Shown here: piece after piece, positions 55,601-64,000 of the stretch
Numbering within the stretch: position 1 is the first letter of the stretch
How the letters are laid out: every line of letters starts with the position of its first letter
DNA from: Caenorhabditis elegans
Lineage: Eukaryota; Nematoda; Chromadorea; Rhabditida; Rhabditidae
Direction of reading: 5' to 3'
Assembly: GCF_000002985.6 (NCBI RefSeq)
Contig: NC_003281.10
Location: 12,214,001-12,278,000 of the forward strand
Length of the DNA: 64,000 bases
Notes under the pieces: model-generated
Database searches by the model: none
The model's input: only the letters and a program-made list of their open reading frames with translations
What the model was told of the DNA's origin: nothing
Translations under genes and position numbers: made by a program

Positions 55601-58600
55601 TTATGAGAACAAGTACGGCAAAAAATATACAGAAAACATTCCAATACTCACAAATTATTGGCATTTGAACAGACGAAAAGTTTCGTTGAAAGTCCTGCCA
55701 AACACTGTTGAACACTATCACTTTCCATTCGAATTGACGATTTTAATGCTCTGCAGATTGCTTTTATCGCTGAATTACGAAGTGCATCGAGAGATAGTTT
55801 TCTTTTGGTGATGGCGTCAATCAAGTTGTTACTCGATTTGGAATGCTGAAAAAATTGAGATTTTGTCTTTAAAAATCCAAAAAATAGTCTCAAATTCAGA
55901 AAAAACCACGAAAAATCGCTTTTAAAACCATAATTTTTCAATTTTCGCTAAATTCCAACTGCAACCAATCAGCGACTCGCTCCGCCCACATTTCAACCAA
56001 TCAGGTGGAGTGGGCGGAGTTATATTGGAGGCCGCCCACTCCATCTGATTGGTTGGAAAGTGGGCGGAGCGAATCGCTGATTGGTCGCAGTGGGCCAATT
56101 TAGCCAAAATCGGAGAATTCCGCGGTTTTTAGCGATTTTTAAGCGTTTTTTTTGGAGAAAATCTAGCTGAATAGGTCAAATATCCAGAAACTACGAAAAA
56201 TGCGAAAAAACTAAAAGAAAATTTCAAAATTTTTTTTTTTTAAAGTTATATATTTTTAGGTTTTTGCTTACTTTTTTTCAAATAAAGAAGGAAAAAAAAG
56301 TTATGTCGAAATTTTGCTGTTTTGCGCCGGTGCGCCTTTAAAGAGTACTGTAGTTTAAAACTTTCATCGATATTTTTTTGGTAAAAAAATTATTCAAAAA
56401 GCTCGTAAATTTTAACATAAAAATTTTTAAAAAACTTTGAAATATCGATGAAATTCAAATTTCACAAAAAAAAAAAAAAACGAAAAAAATTGCGAAAAAC
56501 GCGGGATTTCTCAATTTTGGCTGAATTCCCACTGCGACCAATCAGCGATTCGCTCCGCCCACTTTCCAACCAATCAATGGGCGGGGGGGCGAATCGCTAA
56601 TTGGAGGTGATTTCATATGAAAATTTCAAAAATTCGCTTTTTTTTCGAATTTTCCTAACGAACATTTTGATTTTTTTGTTTAAAAAAAAAATCACTTTTT
56701 TTCAATTAAAAAAATTAAAAAAATTAAAAAAGTCAAAAAATGACCTGAATAACGTCTCCAGCCGACTTTCCCCTCTCTAACGTCGAATCCGACGCCAACT
56801 TAGTCAACATTGGCGCCGGTTCCAGCAGAAATCTCTGCAAATTCTGAATAACCGCCGTCGTCGCCACAGCCGGGAATTTCTCCGCAAGTGTCGCCATACT
56901 TGAAATGGCTTTTAGGTAGAGTGGCAATTGTGAAATTATCGTTTTCTGAGTCTGATTGGCGAATAATCGAACTATAATCTCAGTGCAAATCGCATCGGCG
57001 TCCATATCATCTATCGCCGCCCACGCGATCAGCTGCAGGCATACTGTAGCTGATTGGATATTCAATTTTTGACGGGATACTTCTGTGGAAAGGCTCGATT
57101 CGGAGGAATGTTGAAGGGAAGAGAGCTCGGCGTCCAGCTTGGAAAGTGCTGTTTTCGAGAAAATACTAATTTCTTTGGCGAATTTTTCGGAGATTGGAGA
57201 GCTCGGAGAAGCTTCTTGTAGCGAATTTCCACAATTTTCCTGGTTTTTATCGGAATTTTTCACTGAATAAGGCCCCAGCACGTCTTTTAGCAGAGTTAAA
57301 CAGCACAAATTCGTGATCTCTGACATTGATTTGTACGGATTCCGTTTCACACCACTTCCACCACTAAATATCTCCCCGGAAATCTCGTCGAGCGACTCTA
57401 GAAACTTTGAATCCATCAATCGCTGCACCGAATCGAAGAGCTTCTCGAGATCCTCGGAGCTCATCGTGAGCTTCAGGCCTCCGGTGTAGTTGTTGAGCAG
57501 GAATGATGCTCCGAGCTTATTATACATTCGGATGAGACGGGAGGATTTTGAGTCGGTGAGAAGAAGGGGATCGGAGGAAGAAGCATCACAGGAGGTGTCG
57601 AAGGTGAATTCGTCGCTGCTGATTCGGTGTTTTCTGAAAGAATTTTTATGTGAATTTTGCAACCACGCCACACAGAAAACGAGGCGGAGCCTAATTTCGC
57701 AACGTTGCGGCACGGCTTTTTCCGGCTTTCTTAAATTGATTTTTTTCCAAAAAACTTAATTATAGTTTTAGAGGTTTTATGAATTTTGCAACAAAAAAAA
57801 ACAGCACCGCACAGAAAAAAAGGCGGAGCTTATATTTCGCAACGTTGCGGCACGGTTTTTTTGGCTTTTTCAAAATACAATTTTTCCAACAAAAAAAACT
57901 TTAGTTTTAGCGGTTTTATGAATTTTTATGTGAATTTAACAAAAAGCAGCAGCGCCGCACAGAAAAAAAGGCGGAGCTTAGTTTTGCAACCCTGCGGCAC
58001 GGTTTTTTTAGCATTTTTTAAAATAAAATTTTTCATAAAATAAATTAATTATAGTTTTAGAGGTTTTATGAATTTTGCAACAAAAAAAAACGCGCCGCAC
58101 AGAAAAAGAGGCGGAGCCTAATTTTGCAACCCCGCGGCAGGGTTTTTTCCGGATTACAAAAAAACAATTTTTCAAAAAAATTAATTATAGTGTTAGCGGT
58201 TTTATGAATTTTTATGTGAATTTCGCAACAAAAAAAACCGCGCCGCACAGAAAAAAAGGCGGAACTTAGTTTTGCAACCCTGCGGCACGGTTTTTTTGGC
58301 TTTTTAAAATACAATTTTCCAAAAATTCAATTTATTGAAAATTTTAGAATTTTTTATATGTTTTTACCAGCTGTGGACCGCACCTCCGGCGCGGTCCCTG
58401 ACTTCTGGGTCTAAAACTAATTTTTTCTGAAACTACCATAACCCTACAGTATTCCTACCGTACCACTATTGTACCACTACAGTACCCCGACTATATCCCT
58501 ACACTAACCTCAACTAACTATCCCTTCAGCAGCCAGAACTTCTGAGACTACAAAGACTACATAGACTACAAACTATGGGCACACAGAATAAGCGCTTTAT

Positions 58601-59680
58601 ATATAGTAAATGATTCGATTTTCACCTTTTATTGCATATTTTGGTCGATTATCTCGCATTTTTCGTTGATTTAGGCGCATTTTAAGCCGATAGCCACTCA
58701 ATTTGATGCCTATCGAAAGGTAAAATTTATCTAAAACAGCGGAAAAACGACCAAAAACTGGGAAATTGCCAAAAATTGGAATTTTTTATCGAAAATAAGG
58801 TGATTTGTACTGTTTTTCTGTCAATTTTTCATCATTTTCTTCATTTTTTTCCCAAAAATTCCGTCGAAAACTAACATATCCGCTCCACCAGCGCCCTTGC
58901 ACTTTTTAGTTTCATCCACGGGTAGCGGAAAAATCAGGGAAATTAGCGGAGTATCATAGTCAGCTGAAAATCGTCCAATTGAGCGTAAAAGTCCCAGAGC
59001 ATAGCACATAAGCTTAATCACATGCGAATAATTGTGCTCCAGGCTCTCCTGATCCTCCAAAACATCGTAAATTGATGAAACTGCACAGGCGAGAGCATCC
59101 GCTTGAGCTGAAACGATTTGTTGGCGGAATCGTGGAAGATGGGCGGCCAAGTCGGATAGTGAAGTGTTGAAGCAGAACGAGAATTGCTCTTGGATAGGGA
59201 TTTCTGCAACAAAAAAAAATTTTTTTCAAAATTTTCAAAAAATTTTCAAAAAAATTTTTTTTTTCCAAAAACCCACTATCAGATTTGTTCAAAAGCCCAT
59301 CATCAATCCATTTCATGTGCGGAAGAGCAATTAGAGCACGGAGCAGCATTGGAACAAGCTCATCGGCGTGCTGAAATTAGGAAAAATTTAATTTTTTAGC
59401 CGTTTTTTTCAGTTTTTTTTCCGCAAACCTGTCCATGGCTATGCAATAAATAATTTGCGATCGCTATTAGTGAACATCTGACATTATGGCTTAACGGCTG
59501 AGCTTCGAATTGCTCTTCCTTGTCGTCCAGCGCGAGAAGATTGAAAATTTGCGATAATTTCGTGTTTTCATTCTGAAAAAACTCAATTTTTATTGAATTT
59601 CTAGCCCAAAAACTCACTTGAGCAATGCAAATCGCCAGACATTGCTTATTTGTGAACACAAAATCCTCGATATCTCGCAT
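37697..59680 (-). CDS. PI4KA: Phosphatidylinositol 4-kinase III alpha
   Basis: Makes PI4P at the plasma membrane. Seventeen exons: 59618-59680, 59429-59572, 59277-59370, 58876-59203, 56745-57633, 55652-55845, 50974-51163, 50805-50911, 50025-50111, 49671-49746, 49541-49582, 45684-48490, 44750-45177, 42636-43003, 41532-41691, 39353-39644 and 37697-37790. Total 6363 nt, 2120 aa (human ~2100). The helical N-terminal solenoid includes [20 protein letters not shown] and [12 protein letters not shown]. The lipid-kinase unique region has [16 protein letters not shown]. The catalytic domain (from ~1780) has [46 protein letters not shown], the catalytic loop DRHNGNIM, and [14 protein letters not shown], ending [11 protein letters not shown]. 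All residues of the kinase motifs are intact. Introns total ~15.6 kb of mostly mobile DNA. I recall this locus as Y75B8A.24 (unchecked). Confidence 0.95.
38095..39095. repeat. MITEs in the last PI4K intron
   Basis: 38095-38300 is a copy of the GGTAGATTTACGGCGCGTTG family. 38528-39092 is a palindrome whose ends carry GTGTGCGCCTTTAA and TTTAAAGGCGCACACC. A one-sided relative (GGTCTCGACGCGAC...GTGTGCGCCTTTAA) is at 37868-37915. Confidence 0.8.
40700..41487. mobile_element. 788-bp palindromic element, copy 1
   Basis: Ends CTGCAACTTTTTCCTCACGA and complement. Long arms (GGCCATGGCCGAGGGGCCGA near each end) with a centre at about 41090. Flanked by CAATT on both sides (40693-40697 and 41490-41494), a likely target duplication just outside CACTGCAAC ends. 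Lies in the PI4K intron 39645-41531. No coding capacity. Confidence 0.85.
41692..42635. other. PI4K intron of T-rich degenerate repeat
   Basis: Many imperfect units of the type CATTTTTTCCATTTTTTTTC CAGAAAAAA. No palindrome with clear ends and no coding signal; the short frames on both strands are low complexity. Confidence 0.6.
43780..44745. repeat. ~200-bp tandem repeat with alternating unit types
   Basis: Five units begin with CCATAATTTTTTAATT at about 43787, 44010, 44200, 44405 and 44597. Each contains TTCTTGAAAAATCGGCAGAA and TTTCGTGTTTTCAG. Units alternate between a longer form (TTTAAAATTAAATTTTAATT) and a shorter one (TTAATTAATTTAATTT), giving a ~400-bp higher-order period. Lies in the PI4K intron 43004-44749. 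Confidence 0.85.
45225..45530. repeat. CCGGCAAATCGACAAATTGCC array
   Basis: About eight units of the 35-bp family in the PI4K intron 45178-45683, with some units changed to CGACAAATTG. Confidence 0.88.
48529..48799. mobile_element. Complete 271-bp palindromic MITE
   Basis: Ends ATTACGGGGAACACAAAAA and complement, with T/A at the borders. The arms contain GCGTATTGCACAACATA, ATATCTCGTAGCGAA and CGACACAAGCGCTAC. This is the intact form of the partial copies at 1-130, 481-705 and 24977-25075. It starts 38 bp upstream of the exon 12 boundary of PI4K. Confidence 0.88.
49240..49445. repeat. ACTACAAAA microsatellite and CAATCAGCG element
   Basis: 49238-49276 repeats ACTACAAA/ACTACAAAA about five times. 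49381-49440 is one CTCCGCCCACTCCC...GAATCGCTGATTGG element, opposite in orientation to the copy at 6996. Confidence 0.75.
50220..50768. mobile_element. TTAA-flanked palindrome, 549 bp
   Basis: Ends TTAAAGGTGGTGTAGTCGAA and complement, with TTAA at both borders. The arms share GCCGTCATAACTTTTTTCTG and GTGTACTCAAAATTTGACGG. It fills most of the PI4K intron 50112-50804. Confidence 0.88.
51400..51770. repeat. GC-rich tandem palindromes inside the 3.36-kb element
   Basis: A unit of ~85 bp holding two small hairpins (GAGCGCCTGCGGCGCTC and GCAGGCCTACGGCCTGC) repeats about 2.5 times from 51555. A related block (GGTTCTCGGCTTCGCCTCGA) occurs twice at about 51368 and 51475. The composition is very unlike the surrounding intron. 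Confidence 0.85.
53593..54380. mobile_element. 788-bp palindromic element, copy 2
   Basis: The same length as copy 1 at 40700-41487 and nearly identical, but in opposite orientation, judged from the asymmetric centre (copy 1 GGTGAAAAAGTCGAG, copy 2 CTCGACTTTTTCACC). It interrupts a hairpin whose left arm reads GGATTAACCTATAACTGTG. The matching right arm is split at ATAG/GTTAATCC, which shows the insertion site. Confidence 0.88.
54843..55412. repeat. ~570-bp palindrome in PI4K intron
   Basis: The arms end with GAGACTTTGC and GCAAAGTCTC and share CCAAATTTCGTAATGAGACG-like sequence. The centre is near 55125. The arm text is related to the TTAA elements (TTTAGCTAAAATC) but the ends differ. Confidence 0.78.
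55955..56610. repeat. CAATCAGCGATTCGC palindromes in PI4K intron 5
   Basis: 55962-56092 is a near-perfect palindrome of two facing units (CCAATCAGCGACTCGCTCCG...CGAATCGCTGATTGG). A damaged copy is at 56538-56606. Between them is a GTGCGCCTTTAAAGAGTACT fragment at 56330. Confidence 0.85.
57640..58320. repeat. Five tandem ~140-bp GCACAG...GGCACGG units
   Basis: Units start at about 57640, 57780, 57920, 58070 and 58205. Each has CGCACAGAAAAAAAGGCGGA, GCAACCCTGCGGCACGG (variants) and TTTATGAATTTT. Lies in the PI4K intron 57634-58875. The remainder of that intron has a short CTACAGTACC remnant near 58445-58510. Confidence 0.9.
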
Positions 59681-60041
59681 TTTTTCATGGAAAATCGAGA
59701 AAAAATAGAAAAAATCGGTCTTTTCAGTCCATTTATCGGAAAACCGGAGGCAGAGAGAGAGTGTGGAGAACGAGGAGAGCGCAGAGAAAAACAGGGTTGT
59801 GGTTTCTAGGCCAGGGGTTTTGTAATACTCTCGGATAAGTTGGAATTCAATTTTTAGAATCGGTTTTCTTTAGTTTTTCGCTAAAATTCTCCCATTTTTG
59901 CACTTTTTTTTTTGCATTTAACATTAAAAAATCATTGTATTGGTGTAAAATCTACACAAATTCGCCAAATTCTGACTAATTTGGCTGAAAATCATCATTG
60001 AAAATATAAAATAATATAAAATTTATTTTTATTTTCCAGCC
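59681..60041. promoter_or_regulatory. Divergent promoter region PI4K-alpha / 60042 gene
   Basis: 361 bp between opposed starts. A GA-rich block at 59750-59797 (GGCAGAGAGAGAGTGTGGAG, then GAACGAGGAGAGCG) is the only strong feature. The right-hand gene has a TATTTTCCAG acceptor 2 nt before its ATG; PI4K has no obvious acceptor, consistent with its own cap site here. Confidence 0.5.
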
Positions 60042-63000
60042 ATGCCGACGTTCAAGCTTGAAGAAATGGATGATGATGTCCCATACGGTGGAGACAACGA
60101 TATGTACTTCCGACAGTGGCGTTTGCCGTCGATGAAGCCGATTTTAGATGAAAAGTGGGCCTTTTCATCGAAAAAACGTCTGAAAACAAGGGGTTTTTTT
60201 GCAGATTGGACCGAGATTTTCAGGATTCGGTAACGAGAAAAGAGGATTATATGCGAGAAAAAGCTATTCGAAGACAAAAGCACAGTGAGAAGTTCGATAA
60301 GAAGTTTGAGGACCTTGTTAAGGCGATGAGCGAGGTTGACGTCGGCTCGAAGAAGGAAAATCGTCCATTTTTGAGAAAACCCACAGATTTGGAGCTGAAA
60401 AAAGCACGGGAAGATTTTGAAAAAGAGTTCGCTTCTCCGAGTTCCACAGCTCGAATGGTTCCGTTCACAGCGAGGTAAATCTGGCCGAATTACGGATCAT
60501 CTGGCACCGTGCCAACCCCGCTGTTTTCTCGAAGAAAAACGTGACACACAACGATGCTCCGATGTTACGCGTGTTGTTTAGCATGAACGGCGGCGTTTTT
60601 TTTGCGTTGGCAAGGATATTATTCGAGAAAAAACGAGAAATTTTTCGAATTTTTAAATTTGATTATAATAAAAATTTCTCGAAGAAAATTTCAAAGAAAC
60701 ACCGTTTTTCTTTGAGGAAAATCGAAAATCGAAAATCGAAAAAATTTGAAAATCATTCAGCTTTCAAAAAAATGTTTTAAACTACATCACTTTTTAAAGG
60801 CGCACATACATTTTTTGAATTTTGGCAAAAATTAAAAATTTGTCGTGTCGAGACCCCCATGAAATTTCGCACAGTTGAAAAACGAAAAATTTCAATTTTC
60901 AAAAATTCGCTTAATATTTCGGCCATTATTCACTTTTTTTTAGGAGGCATTTTCTGTTTCTTTATTTTTTTTCAGGGGTGGGCGGCAAACGGCAAATTGC
61001 CGGAATTGAAAATTTCCGGCAAAACGGCGAATTGCCGAAATTTAAAATTTCCGGCAAAAAGGCAAATTGCCGAACTTTAAAACTTCCGGCAAAAAGGCAT
61101 ATTGAAAATTTCCGGCTAATCGGCAAATTGCCAGAATTGAAAATTTTTCGGCAAAACGGAAATTGCCGGAATAGAAAATTTCCGGCAAATCTGCAAATTG
61201 CCAGAATTGAAAATTTCCGGCTAATCGGCAAATTGCCTGATTTAAAATTTCCGGCTAATCGGCAAATTGCCAGAATTGAAAATTTTTCGGCAAAACGGAA
61301 ATTGCCGGAATTGAAAATTTCCGGCAAATTGCCAGAATTTAAAATTTCCGGCAAAACGGCAAATTGCCAGAATTCAAAATTTCCGGCAAATCGGAAAACC
61401 GGCAAATTGAAAATTTCCGGCAAAACGGCATTTTGCCGATTTGCCGAACGGCAATTGCCGCCCACTTCGATGTTTTTTCTCATTAAAATAGACAAAATTA
61501 GATTAGAAATCGAATTTTATGTATAAATCATTCAGCTTTCAAAAAAAGTTTGAAACTACAGTACTCTTTAAAGGCGCACATACATTTTTTGAATTTTGGC
61601 AAAAATTACAAATTTGTCGTGTCGAGACTCCTAATCGAAAATTTACAAAGTTTTTCAGAGGAAATTCGAAAAATTTCCTGGAAAATTTTTAAAAAATCGG
61701 TCAGAAAATTATCCATAAAATTCGATTTTTCATCGAATTTTGTTTATATTGATGAAAAAAAATTTTAATTTTTTAAATTTTTTTTTCGGTGCCAACCCCG
61801 AAATCGTAGATCCGAAACCTCAAATCTAATTTTTTTTTTCGAAAAAATTTAATAAATCCTATTTTTGCAGAGTCCGCCCACGCCAAAATCCGATTTTCGG
61901 CGAAAACATGGCAAGCCTGAAGTCGATAGTTCTTCCTCCTCCTGCTCCAACAAAGCCAGCTTCAACTCCAAAAGATGCTCACGAGACAGTCTTCTACCCG
62001 CAAACTCATGATTCATTCAATTTAGATCACTACAACGGGTCTCGACCATCGTTCGCATTTGCCGGAATCCATGGAGCCACGTCGACGCCAGTTTCGAAGC
62101 AACCGCCGTTCCCGTTGTTCTCTGAACAAATCACTGAGGAATGCGGTGGCGGTGGCGGCGGCGGCGGCGATGATAGTGTTTTTGAGAGGACTGACTTTGT
62201 GACGGCTATGGAATCGCCTGTTCTTCAGAATGACGTCATGAAAAAGGCGCTGGAAGCTCAAAAGGCAAAGGAAATGGAGGAAAAACGAGAAAAAGCGGCT
62301 CCGAAATTCGATTTTTCCGCTGGAATCGGCGGCTCAATTCAAGATTCCAAAGCAAAAGCTCAAAAGGGAAACGAAGCCTTCAGAGAAACAGATCTACAGA
62401 AAGCAGTACTCGGAGAATATAATGCAGCTCAGAACTATAGGGAAAATTCTCCAAAATCGTCTGATCCGGCGGCTCCGAAATTTGGCTTTTTCGCAGACAT
62501 CGGCGGCTCAATTCAAGATCCCAAAGCTTCTGAAAAATCAGAAAATATGGGAAAATTTGGCTCAGAAACTTCTCCAAAATCACCAGCAGCTGAAGCCACA
62601 CGTTTGGCTCCAAATTTCGATTTTTCCGCAGGATCCGGCTCCGGCTCAATTCATGATTCCAAAGCTTCTCCTTCTGAAAAATCGGGACGTTTTGGTGCAA
62701 CAACGACAGGAAATTCACAGAAATCATCGATTTTCGGTGGGAACTTGCCTCCAAATGAGCCTGGGTTTTTTGGTGTGAAACCTCCTGGAAATGCACCCAA
62801 ACAAGCAGAAATCCCCGCTAAAACTACAGGAAAACCGTCGATTTTTGGAGCAAACTCTCCTCAAACCAGTGGATTTTTCGGTGTGAAACCTACTGAAAAT
62901 GCCCCGGAAAATGCTGAAATTCCAGCTAAAACTACTGGAAAATCGCCGATTTTTGGAGCAAAATTACCTCCAAATGAGCAAAAGCTGTCGACGATTTTTG

Positions 63001-64000
63001 GAGGAAGCTCTCCCAAAACCACTGGATTTTTACGTGTGAAGCCTGCGGAAAATGCCCCGGAAAATGCAGAAATCCCCGCTAAAACCACTGGAAAACCGCC
63101 GATTTTTGATGAAAAGCCGCCGGAAAAAGCTCAAAAACCATCAGTCCGGCCATATATTCTATTCAAAAACTACATTGGCCTTCTGAAGACACTCGCCGAC
63201 GATAAGAAATCATTCGAATCTAGCGCCGATCCACATTTCCGAGCTCTTTTGAAGAGGACCATCACTGAAAAGGTGCCATAACGATTTGATCTACAAAAAA
63301 TGCGGGAATTTTTTCCCCCGCGAAAAATGTGACGTCAGGGGCGGGTCTGCGTCTAAATTCCCGCATTTTTTGTAGATCACAAGGAAATGGGACATTCTGA
63401 CACCACGTGTTATTGTAGAGCCAAAAAAAAAAACTCTAATCACTTTTTTTTTTCAATTTTGCAAAAATTTAAAAAAAAAACGGTCGAATTTTATTTGAAT
63501 TCCCGCGCAAATGACGTCATTTTTTGAGTTTTCTGGCTAAATTGATCGGTTTTTTCTTCTATATATGTTTTATAACACTTTTTGTTAACTTTTCAAAAAT
63601 GTTCCGGTAATTTTTGACCAAAACATTCAAATTTGCAAAAAAAATTAAATGCTTGAATTTATTTTTAGAAAACCGTTTTTTGGTAAAAAAAAAATTCCTG
63701 TAAATTTCCGCTTTTTTTTCGATTTTCGAAATAGTTTTTTTTTTGGAAAGAAATCCAATTTTTATCCCACAAAATTTCCGGTAATTATTTTCTACGAAAT
63801 TTTTTTTCCGAAAAATCTGTAAAATTTCCGCACTTTTTCCGATTTTTTTGATGAAAAAAATTATTTTTTCCGAATTTCCAAAAAATGTTTTTTAAAAATA
63901 ATTTTAATTTTGAATTTTTTTTTCAAATTAATTTATTTTTGATTAAAAAATTTTTAAAATAAATTATTTCATGTTTTCAGAAAAAAAGTGAAAAAATTTT
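60042..64000 (+). CDS. FG-motif, nucleoporin-like protein (5' part)
   Basis: Exons 60042-60154, 60205-60474 and 61871-63272 (phases 2, 2, 0) give 595 codons; a further exon probably begins at 63981 after ATGTTTTCAG, so the gene leaves the window. The start follows a TTTTCCAG acceptor. Residues 1-130 are charged and probably coiled (KKFEDLVKAMSEVD). Then comes a long low-complexity region with many FG dipeptides (NPIFGEN, SSIFGGN, GFFGVKP, SIFGANS, TIFGGSS), arranged as an imperfect ~35-residue repeat with AEIPAKTTGKP linkers. A more ordered block follows (RPYILFKNYIGLLKTLADDK). FG density suggests a nuclear-pore or transport-linked protein, but I do not recognise a specific family. Confidence 0.75.
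60740..61635. repeat. CCGGCAAA array flanked by ~100-bp direct repeats
   Basis: 60975-61465 is an array of the 35-bp family bounded by GGGGTGGGCGGCAAACGGCA and ending GGCAATTGCCGCCCAC. On each side lies a direct repeat with CATTCAGCTTTCAAAAAAA, AGGCGCACATACATTTTTTG and TTTGTCGTGTCGAGAC (about 60757-60862 and 61530-61630). Lies in intron 2 of the 60042 gene. Confidence 0.88.
63273..63412. repeat. Left-truncated CACGTGGTGTC MITE at a splice donor
   Basis: The right end is complete (GACACCACGTG). The left end starts inside the family consensus, directly after the last codon of the FG-protein exon. The presumed donor GTGCCA lies at the junction. The arms contain GATCTACAAAAAATGCGGGA. Confidence 0.8.

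Noticed and set aside
60962..61526. Overlapping 177- and 182-codon frames on opposite strands
   Set aside because: Both are products of a CCGGCAAA array inside intron 2 of the FG-protein gene.
60757..61630. LTR retrotransposon, from the flanking direct repeats
   Set aside because: The repeats are only ~100 bp, lack TG...CA ends, and enclose only a tandem array with no gag or pol sequence.
1..64000. tRNA or other structured RNA genes
   Set aside because: No A-box/B-box pair or cloverleaf was found by eye; this was not a covariance search and small RNAs could be missed.

Overview
This is nuclear DNA of a Caenorhabditis nematode, very probably C. elegans. The introns are short to moderate, AT-rich and end in TTTCAG. 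Several genes have a TTTCAG trans-splice acceptor a few bases before the ATG. There is interstitial TTAGGC-type telomere repeat, many palindromic MITEs, an F-box/FTH gene and a ground-like gene. The neighbourhood gphr-1, gmn-1, tim-1 and PI4K-alpha matches what I recall of the Y75B8A region on chromosome III; this is memory and was not checked.

Layout. Twelve protein-coding genes were modelled by hand from splice phase and family conservation: an unknown two-exon gene (1000-1686, -); the GPN3 GTPase (2900-4628, -); the Golgi pH regulator gphr-1 (5060-9834, +); gmn-1/geminin (10633-11331, -) and a second geminin-like gene just upstream on the same strand (11714-12193, -); an unrecognised 704-residue protein (12644-18118, +); a ground-like secreted protein (18729-21649, -); an F-box plus FTH protein (22250-24938, +); tim-1/TIMELESS (26475-36154, -); a small acidic protein (36678-36990, +); the 17-exon phosphatidylinositol 4-kinase alpha (37697-59680, -); and an FG-motif protein that runs off the right end (60042 to beyond 64000, +). 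No rRNA, tRNA or CRISPR array was seen.

The genes do not form one pathway. GPN3 serves RNA polymerase II assembly. Geminin and TIM-1 both belong to replication and chromosome maintenance. GPHR-1 is a Golgi/ER membrane protein, PI4K-alpha makes plasma-membrane PI4P, and the F-box protein is a likely SCF adaptor. Head-to-head promoters are likely at 4629-5059, 12194-12643, 36155-36677 and 59681-60041.

Introns and gaps are packed with repeats: TTAA-flanked palindromes, a Tc1/mariner-like MITE, two 788-bp palindromes in opposite orientation inside the PI4K gene, a 3.36-kb element with ~105-bp terminal inverted repeats, 35-bp CCGGCAAAT arrays, CTACAGTACC arrays and telomere-like arrays.

The most interesting observation is in tim-1. 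A 2-kb TTAA element sits inside what reads as uninterrupted coding sequence. Removing it with one TTAA restores the frame exactly, and its terminal repeat offers an in-phase splice donor. This looks like an intron created by a transposon.
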